Below are positions 6,910-13,611 of a stretch of 15,071 nt of DNA, one piece after another; positions within the stretch are counted from its first letter, which is position 1; each line of letters begins with the position of its first letter. The notes under the pieces are model-generated. The model was not told the origin of the DNA, searched no databases, and saw only the letters and a program-made list of their open reading frames with translations. The translations under genes and the position numbers were made by a program. The stretch is from Phycisphaerales bacterium UBA2402 (GTDB lineage Bacteria > Planctomycetota > Phycisphaerae > Phycisphaerales > UBA1924): assembly GCA_002343715.1 (NCBI GenBank), contig DDSA01000209.1:1-15071 (forward strand). The letters are read 5' to 3'.

Positions 6910-7718
6910 GCAGCGGCCTTTCGTGATGGGGGCGGCGTGTTGACGCGGGCCGAATCGATCGACACCGAACGACCCCGCAGCCGAAGCCACGCGTCATAGA
7001 ACGGGTTGATGCGTCCGCCCCCCCCGATCAGGATTGTGAACGCACTCGGATCCCGTGCGATGACCAGTTCACTCAACGCCGAACCATTGCGCCGCATCGC
7101 CGAGATCATCCCACGTTGCCAGGAGGCGGTGCTCCCCGACTCTCCCGATGGAACAGCCTCACATCGGATAAAGACCTCGGGCCTTTGATCAAGCCAGAAG
7201 GCGTACTCGAAGGCTACCGCGAGAACGCGGCATCCGGGGGTTGCCGAGGCGACGGCCGCCGCGCCGGGACGGAGTTCGATCGGGGCCCGCGGGTCCACGA
7301 ATCTTCCCTGAGGGGTGAGGTACAGCGTCGGGCGTGGTTCGGCGGCGAATCTCGCGGCGACATACGACTTCATCGCCGGCAAACTCGCGGGGTCATCCGG
7401 TTCGATTCCGAAAAGCCCGAGCCGTCTGAAAAAGGCAAACTTGCGGAGTTGCTCACGATCCATCGGTGCGCAGGCAGACCTCTGCGGAAAGTACGTACGG
7501 CCCAGCAAGACGCCCACGAGCGGATCCCACCACGATGAATGCGACATGCACAGGATCAAAGGGCCTTCGTGGTCCGCCGCGGCGGAGAGAATCTCGCCCG
7601 AACCACGTGCCAATCGAACGGCGTGAAACGAGCGTCGGAGCAATCGACGCACATACCACCCGAACCCCGCGGCGAAGCGGGAGGAGTAGGCACCGGGTAT
7701 GACGTTCGCGTCGGACAT
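6906..7718 (-). CDS. PlsC-like HX4D acyltransferase, probably acylating a glycosylated carotenoid
   Basis: The product has 270 residues from ATG 7718. The catalytic HX4D motif is present as SHSSWWD (His60, Asp65). A second block, LYLTPQGRFVDP (133-142), corresponds to the family's F-P-E-G-T-R-S motif, with Gln in place of Glu. No strong membrane span is obvious apart from a short hydrophobic stretch before the HX4D motif, so it is probably a peripheral membrane enzyme. Its stop overlaps the start of the glycosyltransferase (ATGA), so the two are likely made together. In staphyloxanthin synthesis a glycosyl carotenoid is acylated by CrtO, an unrelated integral membrane protein. Here an HX4D enzyme in the same genomic role suggests a functional replacement. 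A general phospholipid acyltransferase role is the main alternative. Confidence 0.85.
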   Translation of the reverse strand: MSDANVIPGAYSSRFAAGFGWYVRRLLRRSFHAVRLARGSGEILSAAADHEGPLILCMSHSSWWDPLVGVLLGRTYFPQRSACAPMDREQLRKFAFFRRLGLFGIEPDDPASLPAMKSYVAARFAAEPRPTLYLTPQGRFVDPRAPIELRPGAAAVASATPGCRVLAVAFEYAFWLDQRPEVFIRCEAVPSGESGSTASWQRGMISAMRRNGSALSELVIARDPSAFTILIGGGGRINPFYDAWLRLRGRSVSIDSARVNTPPPSRKAAA

Positions 7719-7806
7719 CTGGCGGTCGGGGTGAGAGTTCGTCGCGGAACAGAGTCCGGATTCGCTCTCCGTTTGTAGGCGAATTCACCTGTGTGACCAA
7801 CTCGTT

Positions 7807-9402
7807 TCAGACGGACTCAACACCCATCCCGAACGGGATGTACTCCTCGGGCTTGACCCCTAAGTCCGCGGCGGCGGCCCTGGCCGCGGTGACGCCGCTC
7901 ATCAACACCATCGGTACACCCGGACCGGGATTGGCCGACCCCCCCGCAAGGTAGAGATTCGGGTAGAGAGGGCTGCGGTTGCGGGGCTTGAAACCGCCGA
8001 GCAGGCGCCCATGACTGGCCAGTCCGTAGATCGCTCCACCCTCGGCGTTGTAGAGGCGCTCGATCCCGGCGGGTGACAGAAACCGGTCGACCACGATGTG
8101 CTTGTCAATGTCGCTCATGCCGAAGCGACGGAGTTTGTCCATGATGACCGGGCGGTACTTCTCAAACAACCCGCCCCGGCCATCCCAGGTCTGACCTTCC
8201 CGTATGAAGGCCGTATGCACCAGCACGTACAGCGCCTCGCACCCTTCCGGGGCCTGCGTCGGATCCGTCCGACTGGGAACCGCCAGGTAGAGCGTGGGGT
8301 CTCGCGCGGGGATGCCCCTGGTGTAGATGTCTCCGAACTCCTGCTCGGAATCCCGTGAGAACAGAAAGTTATGGTGAGCCAGGTGTTCATACCGACGCGA
8401 CAGCCCCAGGTACAGCACCACACCGCTGCACGCGGGGGTGTACCTCGCGCTGATCGCCCGGCGCTGTGTGACGGCCTCGGGGGTGGCGATGAGGTCGCTG
8501 TAGGTGCGTTGCACATCGCAGTTGGAGACCACGGCATCGGCGAGCAACACCCGGCCGTCCTCCAGTTCCACCCCTTCGGCCCGGCCCGACTTGATGCGGA
8601 TGCGCTTCACGCCAACCCCGGTGATGATCTCGACCTCGCTCTCTCTCGCAACCCTCTCCAGGGCCCGCGCGACGCAGCGCGTGCCGCCACGCTCACCCGC
8701 CGGTGCGCCCGCGGGGGGCATCGAGTACCAGCACCCATGATCCACCTGTGCCGAGGCAATCAGCGACAGGATGGCCGGGGCCAGGAACGGGCTGCTTCCG
8801 ACATACTGAAGAAAGTGCTCGCACATCTGCCGAACATGCGGCTCGGTGATGGACTTGTGGACAGTCGCGCCCACCGTGCTGTGCATCCGCATCGCCAGGG
8901 CGTCGCGCATCACGCCGGGGTCCTTCGGCGGTTTTTTCATCATGTCCATGACGCCGCCCAGGTCGCGGTAGAAAAAGACCTTCTCCGAAAGCCGCATCAT
9001 CCGGCGGGAAAACTCGACAAACTTCGCATACCCCGCGCCGGGCCTGTGCTCGGGGAACTGAGCATCGAGCGCCGCGGAGAGGTCCGCCACCTCGGCCAAC
9101 AGGTCGATGACCACGCCGTCCTCGTAGTGGCAGCGCCATTGCGGTGAGAGATTCACCAGCGTGATGTAGTCCTCGACTCGTCGCCCGGCCCGTCGGAGAA
9201 TCCCGCGGAGCACCTGCGGGAGTGTCAGGATCGTCGGCCCCATGTCGAAGGTGTAGCCCCCTTCGCTGAGTACGTTCATCTTGCCGCCCAGGTGCTCGTT
9301 GCGCTCGATAAGCGTGACGCGGCAACCCAGCGTGCTCAACTCGACCGCGCAGGAAAGACCGGCGAGACCGCCGCCGATGATGATGACTTTGGATTGAGAC
9401 AT
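7807..9402 (-). CDS. CrtI/CrtN/CrtP-type carotenoid desaturase or oxidase (FAD-dependent)
   Basis: The product has 531 residues from ATG 9402; a TTG at 9417 would add five residues. The N-terminal dinucleotide fold IIIGGGLAGLSCAVEL (7-22) continues to IERNEHLGGK, which binds FAD. FDMGPTILTLP follows and is typical of the phytoene desaturase family. The C-terminal motif NLYLAGGSANPGPGVPMVLMSG closes the FAD site. The length is normal for the family. Members either desaturate phytoene or diapophytoene, or oxidise a terminal methyl (CrtP), and sequence reading alone does not separate these. The aldehyde dehydrogenase upstream favours a C30 or terminally oxidised product. The gap to that gene is 172 bases and carries an imperfect direct repeat, so this gene may have its own promoter. 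There is no clear Shine-Dalgarno sequence before the ATG. Confidence 0.9.
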   Translation of the reverse strand: MSQSKVIIIGGGLAGLSCAVELSTLGCRVTLIERNEHLGGKMNVLSEGGYTFDMGPTILTLPQVLRGILRRAGRRVEDYITLVNLSPQWRCHYEDGVVIDLLAEVADLSAALDAQFPEHRPGAGYAKFVEFSRRMMRLSEKVFFYRDLGGVMDMMKKPPKDPGVMRDALAMRMHSTVGATVHKSITEPHVRQMCEHFLQYVGSSPFLAPAILSLIASAQVDHGCWYSMPPAGAPAGERGGTRCVARALERVARESEVEIITGVGVKRIRIKSGRAEGVELEDGRVLLADAVVSNCDVQRTYSDLIATPEAVTQRRAISARYTPACSGVVLYLGLSRRYEHLAHHNFLFSRDSEQEFGDIYTRGIPARDPTLYLAVPSRTDPTQAPEGCEALYVLVHTAFIREGQTWDGRGGLFEKYRPVIMDKLRRFGMSDIDKHIVVDRFLSPAGIERLYNAEGGAIYGLASHGRLLGGFKPRNRSPLYPNLYLAGGSANPGPGVPMVLMSGVTAARAAAADLGVKPEEYIPFGMGVESV

Positions 9403-9430
9403 AGGGTTTGTGTGCAAGAGTTTCTCGAAG

Positions 9431-9490
9431 CAGTTCAGACGCAGCGAATCGGGTTGGGGAGATCGTTCACAGTTCAGTGAGACGCAGAAT
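9431..9490. repeat. Imperfect direct repeat upstream of the carotenoid desaturase gene
   Basis: CAGTTCA-GACGCAG-CGAAT (9431-9449) recurs as CAGTTCA-GTGA-GACGCAG-AAT (9470-9490), with starts 39 bases apart. The second copy has four extra bases in the middle and lacks one near the end. The pair lies 29-88 bases upstream of the minus-strand ATG at 9402, where tandem regulator sites would be expected. The second copy also contains the small dyad TCAC-N6-GTGA (9467-9480). No regulator is recognised. Confidence 0.4.
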
Positions 9491-9574
9491 GATGATCCGA
9501 GATGAGATCGACGGGCGATGCAGGAGTGACCGAATCGGCGGCCTCTGCCCCGCAGGTTGGCACCCCCTCCGCGC

Positions 9575-10954
9575 TCACCACCGATAGGACCACGACACCA
9601 TTTTCGCCAGCATCGACACCCCCGGACGCCCAGGCTCCTTCAGAATCTTACGAACCTGGCCTCGGGATTCGGTGATGTACACCGGCCGGGTCATGGAGAG
9701 TAAGCCCTCTTCCCCCCGGCTGAGGCCAAGCCCGGATTCGCCGCGACCGCCGATGCTCACCCCGGGGTGAGCACTGGGGGCGACACAGTCGTTGACCGTG
9801 ATGACGGTGGCCCCCAGGAGCACGGCGAGCCGGCGGGCTCGCGACGGCGTGCCGGTGAAAATGCTCGCCGACAAGTGTTGATCGCACCGTTCGTGAACTT
9901 CCAGCGCATCCTCCATGCGCTCCACGCGGACAACGGCGAGCGCAGGGCCGAAGTGCCGCCCCTCGACCAGCGTTGCCATGCCGGGACAATCGATCACGGC
10001 TGTCGGCCTCCATAAGCGACCGATGGGCCGGGGAACCGGCTCGCTTGGCGCTGGACTGCCGTAGGGCTCCGCGGCTGCATCACGCCCCCCCATCTCCAGC
10101 GCCTTCACGACCAGTTCGTACGCGTTGGCGGCGGCCTGCTCGTCGATCAGTTGACGCGCGGGTGTTCTTCGTGCCAGGCGCGATAGTCTTTCCACGAACG
10201 GCTTGTACACGGCGCTGTGGACCAAGGCACGCCGGGGCCCCATGCACGTCTGACCCGCGTTCATGCAGACCGCCGCCCAGATGCTCTCCGCCGCGAGCAC
10301 AGGATCGGCATCATCGAGCACAAAGGCGGAATCCCGCCCGGAGAGCTCGAGTGTCGCCGGCGTGAAGCGCGCGGCGGCGGCGGCCGCGACGGCTTCGCCT
10401 GTCTTGGTGGAGCCGGTGAAGACGATGTGATCGAATCGCTTATCTCGCACAAGCCGCTCGCCTTCCTCTCGGGTGGCTGGTGCAAGCGAAACTGTCCCTT
10501 CTGGGAGCGCCGCCTCGAGCGCGAGTTGCACAAGCAGTTCCTGCGACTTCGGGCTGCGTTCGCTGGGCTTGACCACGACACGATTTCCCGCGACCAGCGC
10601 CTGAACAAGTTGAATGCCCAGAATCTGGACGGGGTAGTTCCACACGCCGATGAGCAGGACCCGTCCGATGGGCACTCGCCTCTCCACGACCATCGGACCA
10701 CGGAGCAACCCCATCCACCACGGTGAGCCTCCAACCCGGCGCTCACCGAGCAGGCGCGCCGCCCGGCGCCGTGTCCATCGGCAGGCCGCAAGGAGCGGCG
10801 CAACATCGGTCATCAACGCCTCGTAGCGGGATTTGCCGGTGTCGGCCTCGATGGCGGCGGAGAGGGCCGGTTCATGGGCCGCGATCAGACGCTGAAACCG
10901 ACCGAGCCAGGCGAGACGGTCGGAGAGAGGAACATCGGCACGGAAATGGGGCAT
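9575..10954 (-). CDS. Aldehyde dehydrogenase, probably carotenoid-aldehyde dehydrogenase
   Basis: This is an NAD(P)-dependent aldehyde dehydrogenase of 459 residues, close in length to the ALDH3-like group. Visible motifs are IGVWNYPVQ (102-110, with the transition-state Asn106), VVVKPSE (126-132), FTGSTKTG (179-186), LELSG (202-206, general base Glu203) and NAGQTCMGPRR (232-242, nucleophile Cys237). LELSGRD departs from the usual L-E-L-G-G-K. The C-terminus (LAKMVSWSYRW) is short, aromatic and basic, which suits membrane association. It is the first gene of the carotenoid run. In staphyloxanthin-type pathways an aldehyde dehydrogenase converts the terminal aldehyde to the acid that is then glycosylated. 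That substrate is inferred from context; the family is certain. ATG 10954 is chosen as the only start near the normal N-terminus. Confidence 0.9.
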   Translation of the reverse strand: MPHFRADVPLSDRLAWLGRFQRLIAAHEPALSAAIEADTGKSRYEALMTDVAPLLAACRWTRRRAARLLGERRVGGSPWWMGLLRGPMVVERRVPIGRVLLIGVWNYPVQILGIQLVQALVAGNRVVVKPSERSPKSQELLVQLALEAALPEGTVSLAPATREEGERLVRDKRFDHIVFTGSTKTGEAVAAAAAARFTPATLELSGRDSAFVLDDADPVLAAESIWAAVCMNAGQTCMGPRRALVHSAVYKPFVERLSRLARRTPARQLIDEQAAANAYELVVKALEMGGRDAAAEPYGSPAPSEPVPRPIGRLWRPTAVIDCPGMATLVEGRHFGPALAVVRVERMEDALEVHERCDQHLSASIFTGTPSRARRLAVLLGATVITVNDCVAPSAHPGVSIGGRGESGLGLSRGEEGLLSMTRPVYITESRGQVRKILKEPGRPGVSMLAKMVSWSYRW

Positions 10955-11011
10955 GCGTGGACAGGAACCATAGCGAAGGCCCCGCTTGCATGCCGGCCAC
11001 TAGAATCTCTC

Positions 11012-11272
11012 GTGAAATACACCATCGCCGGTATCCTTCTCACCGCCGCGGGCCTTCTCTATTGGGTTTCCAGGACCGGCACCGCCAGCGATGTGGCCAT
11101 CATGGTCATCGCGATTATCACAGTGACGTTCTTCGCCTCTCTGGGCAACCTCTGGAACTCCTTGTACCGCCGCAAGCAGGCGGCACGCAAAGCCGACCTC
11201 TCCAACGCCGTGGTGATCCGATCCGCCCCCCGGCCCACCACCCAACCCGAAGACAAGACCGAGAAGTCCTGA
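11012..11272 (+). CDS. Small two-span membrane protein, unknown function
   Basis: GTG 11012 gives 86 residues: a first span at 2-19 (YTIAGILLTAAGLLYWV), a second at 27-47 (DVAIMVIAIITVTFFASLG), then a basic loop (YRRKQAARK) and a disordered, Pro/Thr-rich charged tail. By the positive-inside rule both ends are cytoplasmic. The frame is also open upstream with ATGs at 10874 and 10946, but those starts fall inside the divergent aldehyde dehydrogenase gene and add a stretch that is not protein-like. The GTG start leaves 57 bases for divergent promoters. No Shine-Dalgarno sequence is seen. I do not recognise a family. It converges with the tRNA deacylase gene, with nine bases between the stops. 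Confidence 0.55.
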   Translation: MKYTIAGILLTAAGLLYWVSRTGTASDVAIMVIAIITVTFFASLGNLWNSLYRRKQAARKADLSNAVVIRSAPRPTTQPEDKTEKS

Positions 11273-11291
11273 CGCTGCACGCTAGCAGCGT
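11272..11291. terminator. Hairpin between convergent stops, possible bidirectional terminator
   Basis: ACGCTGC (11272-11278) pairs perfectly with GCAGCGT (11285-11291) around a 6-base loop. It covers the last base of the plus-strand gene and the stop codon of the minus-strand gene. The stem is stable and GC-rich and the position suits two convergent genes, but neither side has a proper T-run. An alternative fold, GCACGC-TAGCA-GCGTGC (11277-11293), is nearly as good. Confidence 0.4.
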
Positions 11292-11740
11292 GCTTTGTGC
11301 TCGAGCGAGTCCAGCACGATCGTGATCGGCCCATCGTTCACCAGCGATACCTCCATATGAGCGCCAAAGACGCCCCGGGCGGTGGGCACCCCCGCCGCCG
11401 CGACCGCATCGCACAACCCCGTGAAGACCAACTCGGCCTGTGCCGGCGGCATCGCGTCGATGAAACTGGGCCGGTGCCCCTTGCCGGTCTGGGCGCAGAG
11501 TGTGAAGTTCGGGATCAGCAACACCCCACCACCCGCCTGCGCGACCGAGAGATTCATTTTTCCCTCGGCATCTGGAAAGACTCGTAGTCCGACGAGGCGT
11601 TCACCCATCCAGCGTCTGTCCGCATCGGTATCGTCTTTATGGACTCCCGCAAGGACGAGCAGACCCCGATCCACCGACCCCGTGACCTCACCCGCCACCA
11701 CCACCTCGGCTTTCAAGACCCGTTGAACAATGCACTTCAT
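11282..11740 (-). CDS. dtd: D-aminoacyl-tRNA deacylase
   Basis: This enzyme hydrolyses D-amino acids (and glycine) wrongly attached to tRNA, as a cytoplasmic proofreading step. The 152 residues align along their whole length with the bacterial family: MKCIVQRVLKAEV at the start, GLLVLAGV, FPDAEGKMNLSV, GKGHRPSF and the C-terminal Gly-cisPro motif VNDGPIT (134-140). The usual S-Q-F-T-L motif reads P-N-F-T-L here (77-81): Thr80 is kept, while Ser77 and Gln78 are replaced. The ATG at 11740 is set by family alignment; the frame is open much further upstream, but only as antisense of the neighbouring gene. It lies 24 bases from the divergent alkD-type start, so its promoter must overlap that gene or be very compact. 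Confidence 0.93.
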   Translation of the reverse strand: MKCIVQRVLKAEVVVAGEVTGSVDRGLLVLAGVHKDDTDADRRWMGERLVGLRVFPDAEGKMNLSVAQAGGGVLLIPNFTLCAQTGKGHRPSFIDAMPPAQAELVFTGLCDAVAAAGVPTARGVFGAHMEVSLVNDGPITIVLDSLEHKARC

Positions 11741-11764
11741 GCTGCGGGTAACGTACGCTGGCGT

Positions 11765-12481
11765 GTGCCGCGACCTAATGACCCCGCACGTTTTCTTCGA
11801 TCCGCACTTTCGCCCCTTGCCGATACGCGCCGGGCCGCCGGCATGGCCGCGTACATGAAAACCGCGGACCCGTTCTTCGGCGTCTCCGAACCCATGCGTC
11901 GCCCTGTGTTTCGTGAACTCTGCGAGCGGTTCGTCCCGACTACTCCCGCGGAGTACCGCCGCGTCGTCATGCAACTCTGGGCCATGCCTCAGCGCGAATG
12001 CCGTTACGCGGCGATCCATTACGCTGTTGAGTTCCGCGCGTTCCACACCCCGGCGTTCCTCCCATTCTTCCGCCGTCTCATCATCGCCGGTGCCTGGTGG
12101 GACAGTGTCGATTGGATCTCGACCAAACTCATCGCGCCGATTCACCTGAACCACCGCACCACAGCGGCTCCCGTCATTCACCGTTGGATCGAAGACTCGA
12201 ACCTCTGGGTGCGCCGCGCGGCCATTTTGTCGCACTTTAATCACAAGGACAAGACGGACTGGGAGACACTCACCCGGTTCTGCCTCGCGTGCGCCCACGA
12301 GAAGGATTTTTTCATCCGCAAGGCCATCGGCTGGGCATTGCGGCAGCACGCCCGCACCGCCCCAGGCGATGTCCGGGTATTTCTTCTCTCCAACCTCACC
12401 ACGCTCTCACCGCTTTCCATCCGCGAGGCCGGAAAACACATCGGCGTGATCCCCCCACCCCGCCGCGGCACACAACCTTAG
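11765..12481 (+). CDS. alkD: AlkD-family DNA alkylation-repair glycosylase
   Basis: The product is a HEAT-like-repeat glycosylase that removes N3- and N7-alkylated purines from DNA. From GTG 11765 it has 238 residues, against 237 in Bacillus cereus AlkD as I remember it, and it aligns throughout. Visible segments are ARYMKT-like GMAAYMKTADPFFGV (26-40), WWDSVDWI (111-118), NLWVRRAAIL (146-155) and FFIRKAIGWALRQHA (182-196). The Asp, Arg and Trp needed for catalysis and DNA binding in AlkD correspond to Asp116, Arg151 and Trp190, all present. The first in-frame ATG (11843) would remove the N-terminal helix, so the GTG start is preferred. The gene is divergent from dtd and converges with the ABC permease, the stop codons overlapping by a few bases. 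There is no adaptive-response regulator nearby. Confidence 0.9.
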   Translation: MPRPNDPARFLRSALSPLADTRRAAGMAAYMKTADPFFGVSEPMRRPVFRELCERFVPTTPAEYRRVVMQLWAMPQRECRYAAIHYAVEFRAFHTPAFLPFFRRLIIAGAWWDSVDWISTKLIAPIHLNHRTTAAPVIHRWIEDSNLWVRRAAILSHFNHKDKTDWETLTRFCLACAHEKDFFIRKAIGWALRQHARTAPGDVRVFLLSNLTTLSPLSIREAGKHIGVIPPPRRGTQP

Positions 12482-13611
12482 AAATCCCGCCTCGCGAAGA
12501 TCAGGCACGCGAGTCCGAGCATCACGCCCTCGAACGCGACCGACGTACCCACGACCCACCACACCGACCTCGCCCTGATGACCTCATCCACGCGCTCCTC
12601 CACCCGTACCCGGCCTCTCCTGCCGCGGCGTGGGCGTTCCTCCTCTTCCAGTTCATCGGGCTGGACCGTTTCGGGCCGGAACTTCTTGCGGTCCTCGAGC
12701 GAGAGCAGGTGCCGATCCAGGAGCGCCACCGTCTCGCCCGTCTTAGGAAGCACCGTCTTGATGCCGAAGGCAATACTCGCCCATTTCGTCCATGTCTTGA
12801 CCGACTCTTCGGCTTCCTTCACCTGCCCCCGGGCAAAGACCACGAGCGGGTTCTTGTCGGGTTCCACGGGCGTCTGCCCTTCCGCCGCTGTCTTCTCCGC
12901 CTGCTTGCGGGCCGTCTCCAGCCGTTGCGACAGCAGTTTTTCCCGAGATTCCAGATCCATGATCGCCGTCTCACGCTGGAGGATCATCACCGCATCGCCG
13001 GCGTTCACGATCCAGACCGCGAACCAGACCAGGAGCGTGATGAGCAGCGCCGCGATCGTCGATCGCGTCAGCAGCCCCACGAGCGCGCACACCGAGAAGA
13101 GGTAACTGAACATCAGCACCACGATCGGCACCGCCAGCCACAGCCCCCACTCCCACGACCCGCCCCGAAAGCCGATCACCACAAAGCACGCCCCGGTGAA
13201 CAACCCCACCTGCAAGGTCACGAAGAGCAGGCCCGACACGAACTTGATCAGGAAGAGCCGCACCCGCGAGATCGGTTTGCTCAGCGTCAGTTCGACCGCC
13301 CCGCCGGCGATGAAGTCCGGGATGATGCTCGCCGTCGAGATCAGCGCCAGAACCCCCGCCACCCACGCCAGCCAGATCGGCACCCCGAAGTTCGCGAAGA
13401 CGAACTTGTAGAACGTCGCGGGGGGCACCGTGTCCGAGTTGAACAGCGGCAACGGAAACTCCCACCACAGGAACGTCAGCCCCTTCGAGTTGATGCCGAA
13501 CGCGCCGAAGACCGCCACCACCAGCCCCGACAGAATCAACGTAATCCAGAAGAGGCGCTTGGCCGACAACTCCCGGTACGCATCCACCAGCAAGGCCCAC
13601 GTCTGGATCAA
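12478..13611 (-). CDS. ABC-2 type exporter permease with large soluble insert
   Basis: The product has 377 residues from TTG 13611, whose TTGA overlaps the TGA stop of the ATPase gene, a coupling arrangement that decides the start. Five spans are clear in the first half (about 20-40, 78-97, 120-147, 155-181 and 185-204), followed by one at about 351-373. Between spans five and six lies a soluble region of about 140 residues. It contains a coiled-coil stretch (217-243, ESREKLLSQRLETARKQAEK) and then a very charged Glu/Arg segment (319-347, LEEEERPRRGRRGRV). The fold DFIAGGAVELTLSKPISR between spans two and three is typical of ABC-2 permeases of the NosY/gliding-type group. The substrate is unknown. 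The stop overlaps the convergent alkD stop by four bases. Confidence 0.88.
   Translation of the reverse strand: MIQTWALLVDAYRELSAKRLFWITLILSGLVVAVFGAFGINSKGLTFLWWEFPLPLFNSDTVPPATFYKFVFANFGVPIWLAWVAGVLALISTASIIPDFIAGGAVELTLSKPISRVRLFLIKFVSGLLFVTLQVGLFTGACFVVIGFRGGSWEWGLWLAVPIVVLMFSYLFSVCALVGLLTRSTIAALLITLLVWFAVWIVNAGDAVMILQRETAIMDLESREKLLSQRLETARKQAEKTAAEGQTPVEPDKNPLVVFARGQVKEAEESVKTWTKWASIAFGIKTVLPKTGETVALLDRHLLSLEDRKKFRPETVQPDELEEEERPRRGRRGRVRVEERVDEVIRARSVWWVVGTSVAFEGVMLGLACLIFARRDF

Noticed and set aside
8371..9147. A 258-residue plus-strand frame opposite the carotenoid desaturase
   Set aside because: Its composition (His/Arg/Ala-rich) and position mark it as a codon-bias shadow of the desaturase.
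11741..12349. N-terminal extension of the dtd frame by about 200 residues
   Set aside because: It is antisense to the AlkD-type gene; Dtd alignment starts exactly at MKCIVQRV (11740).
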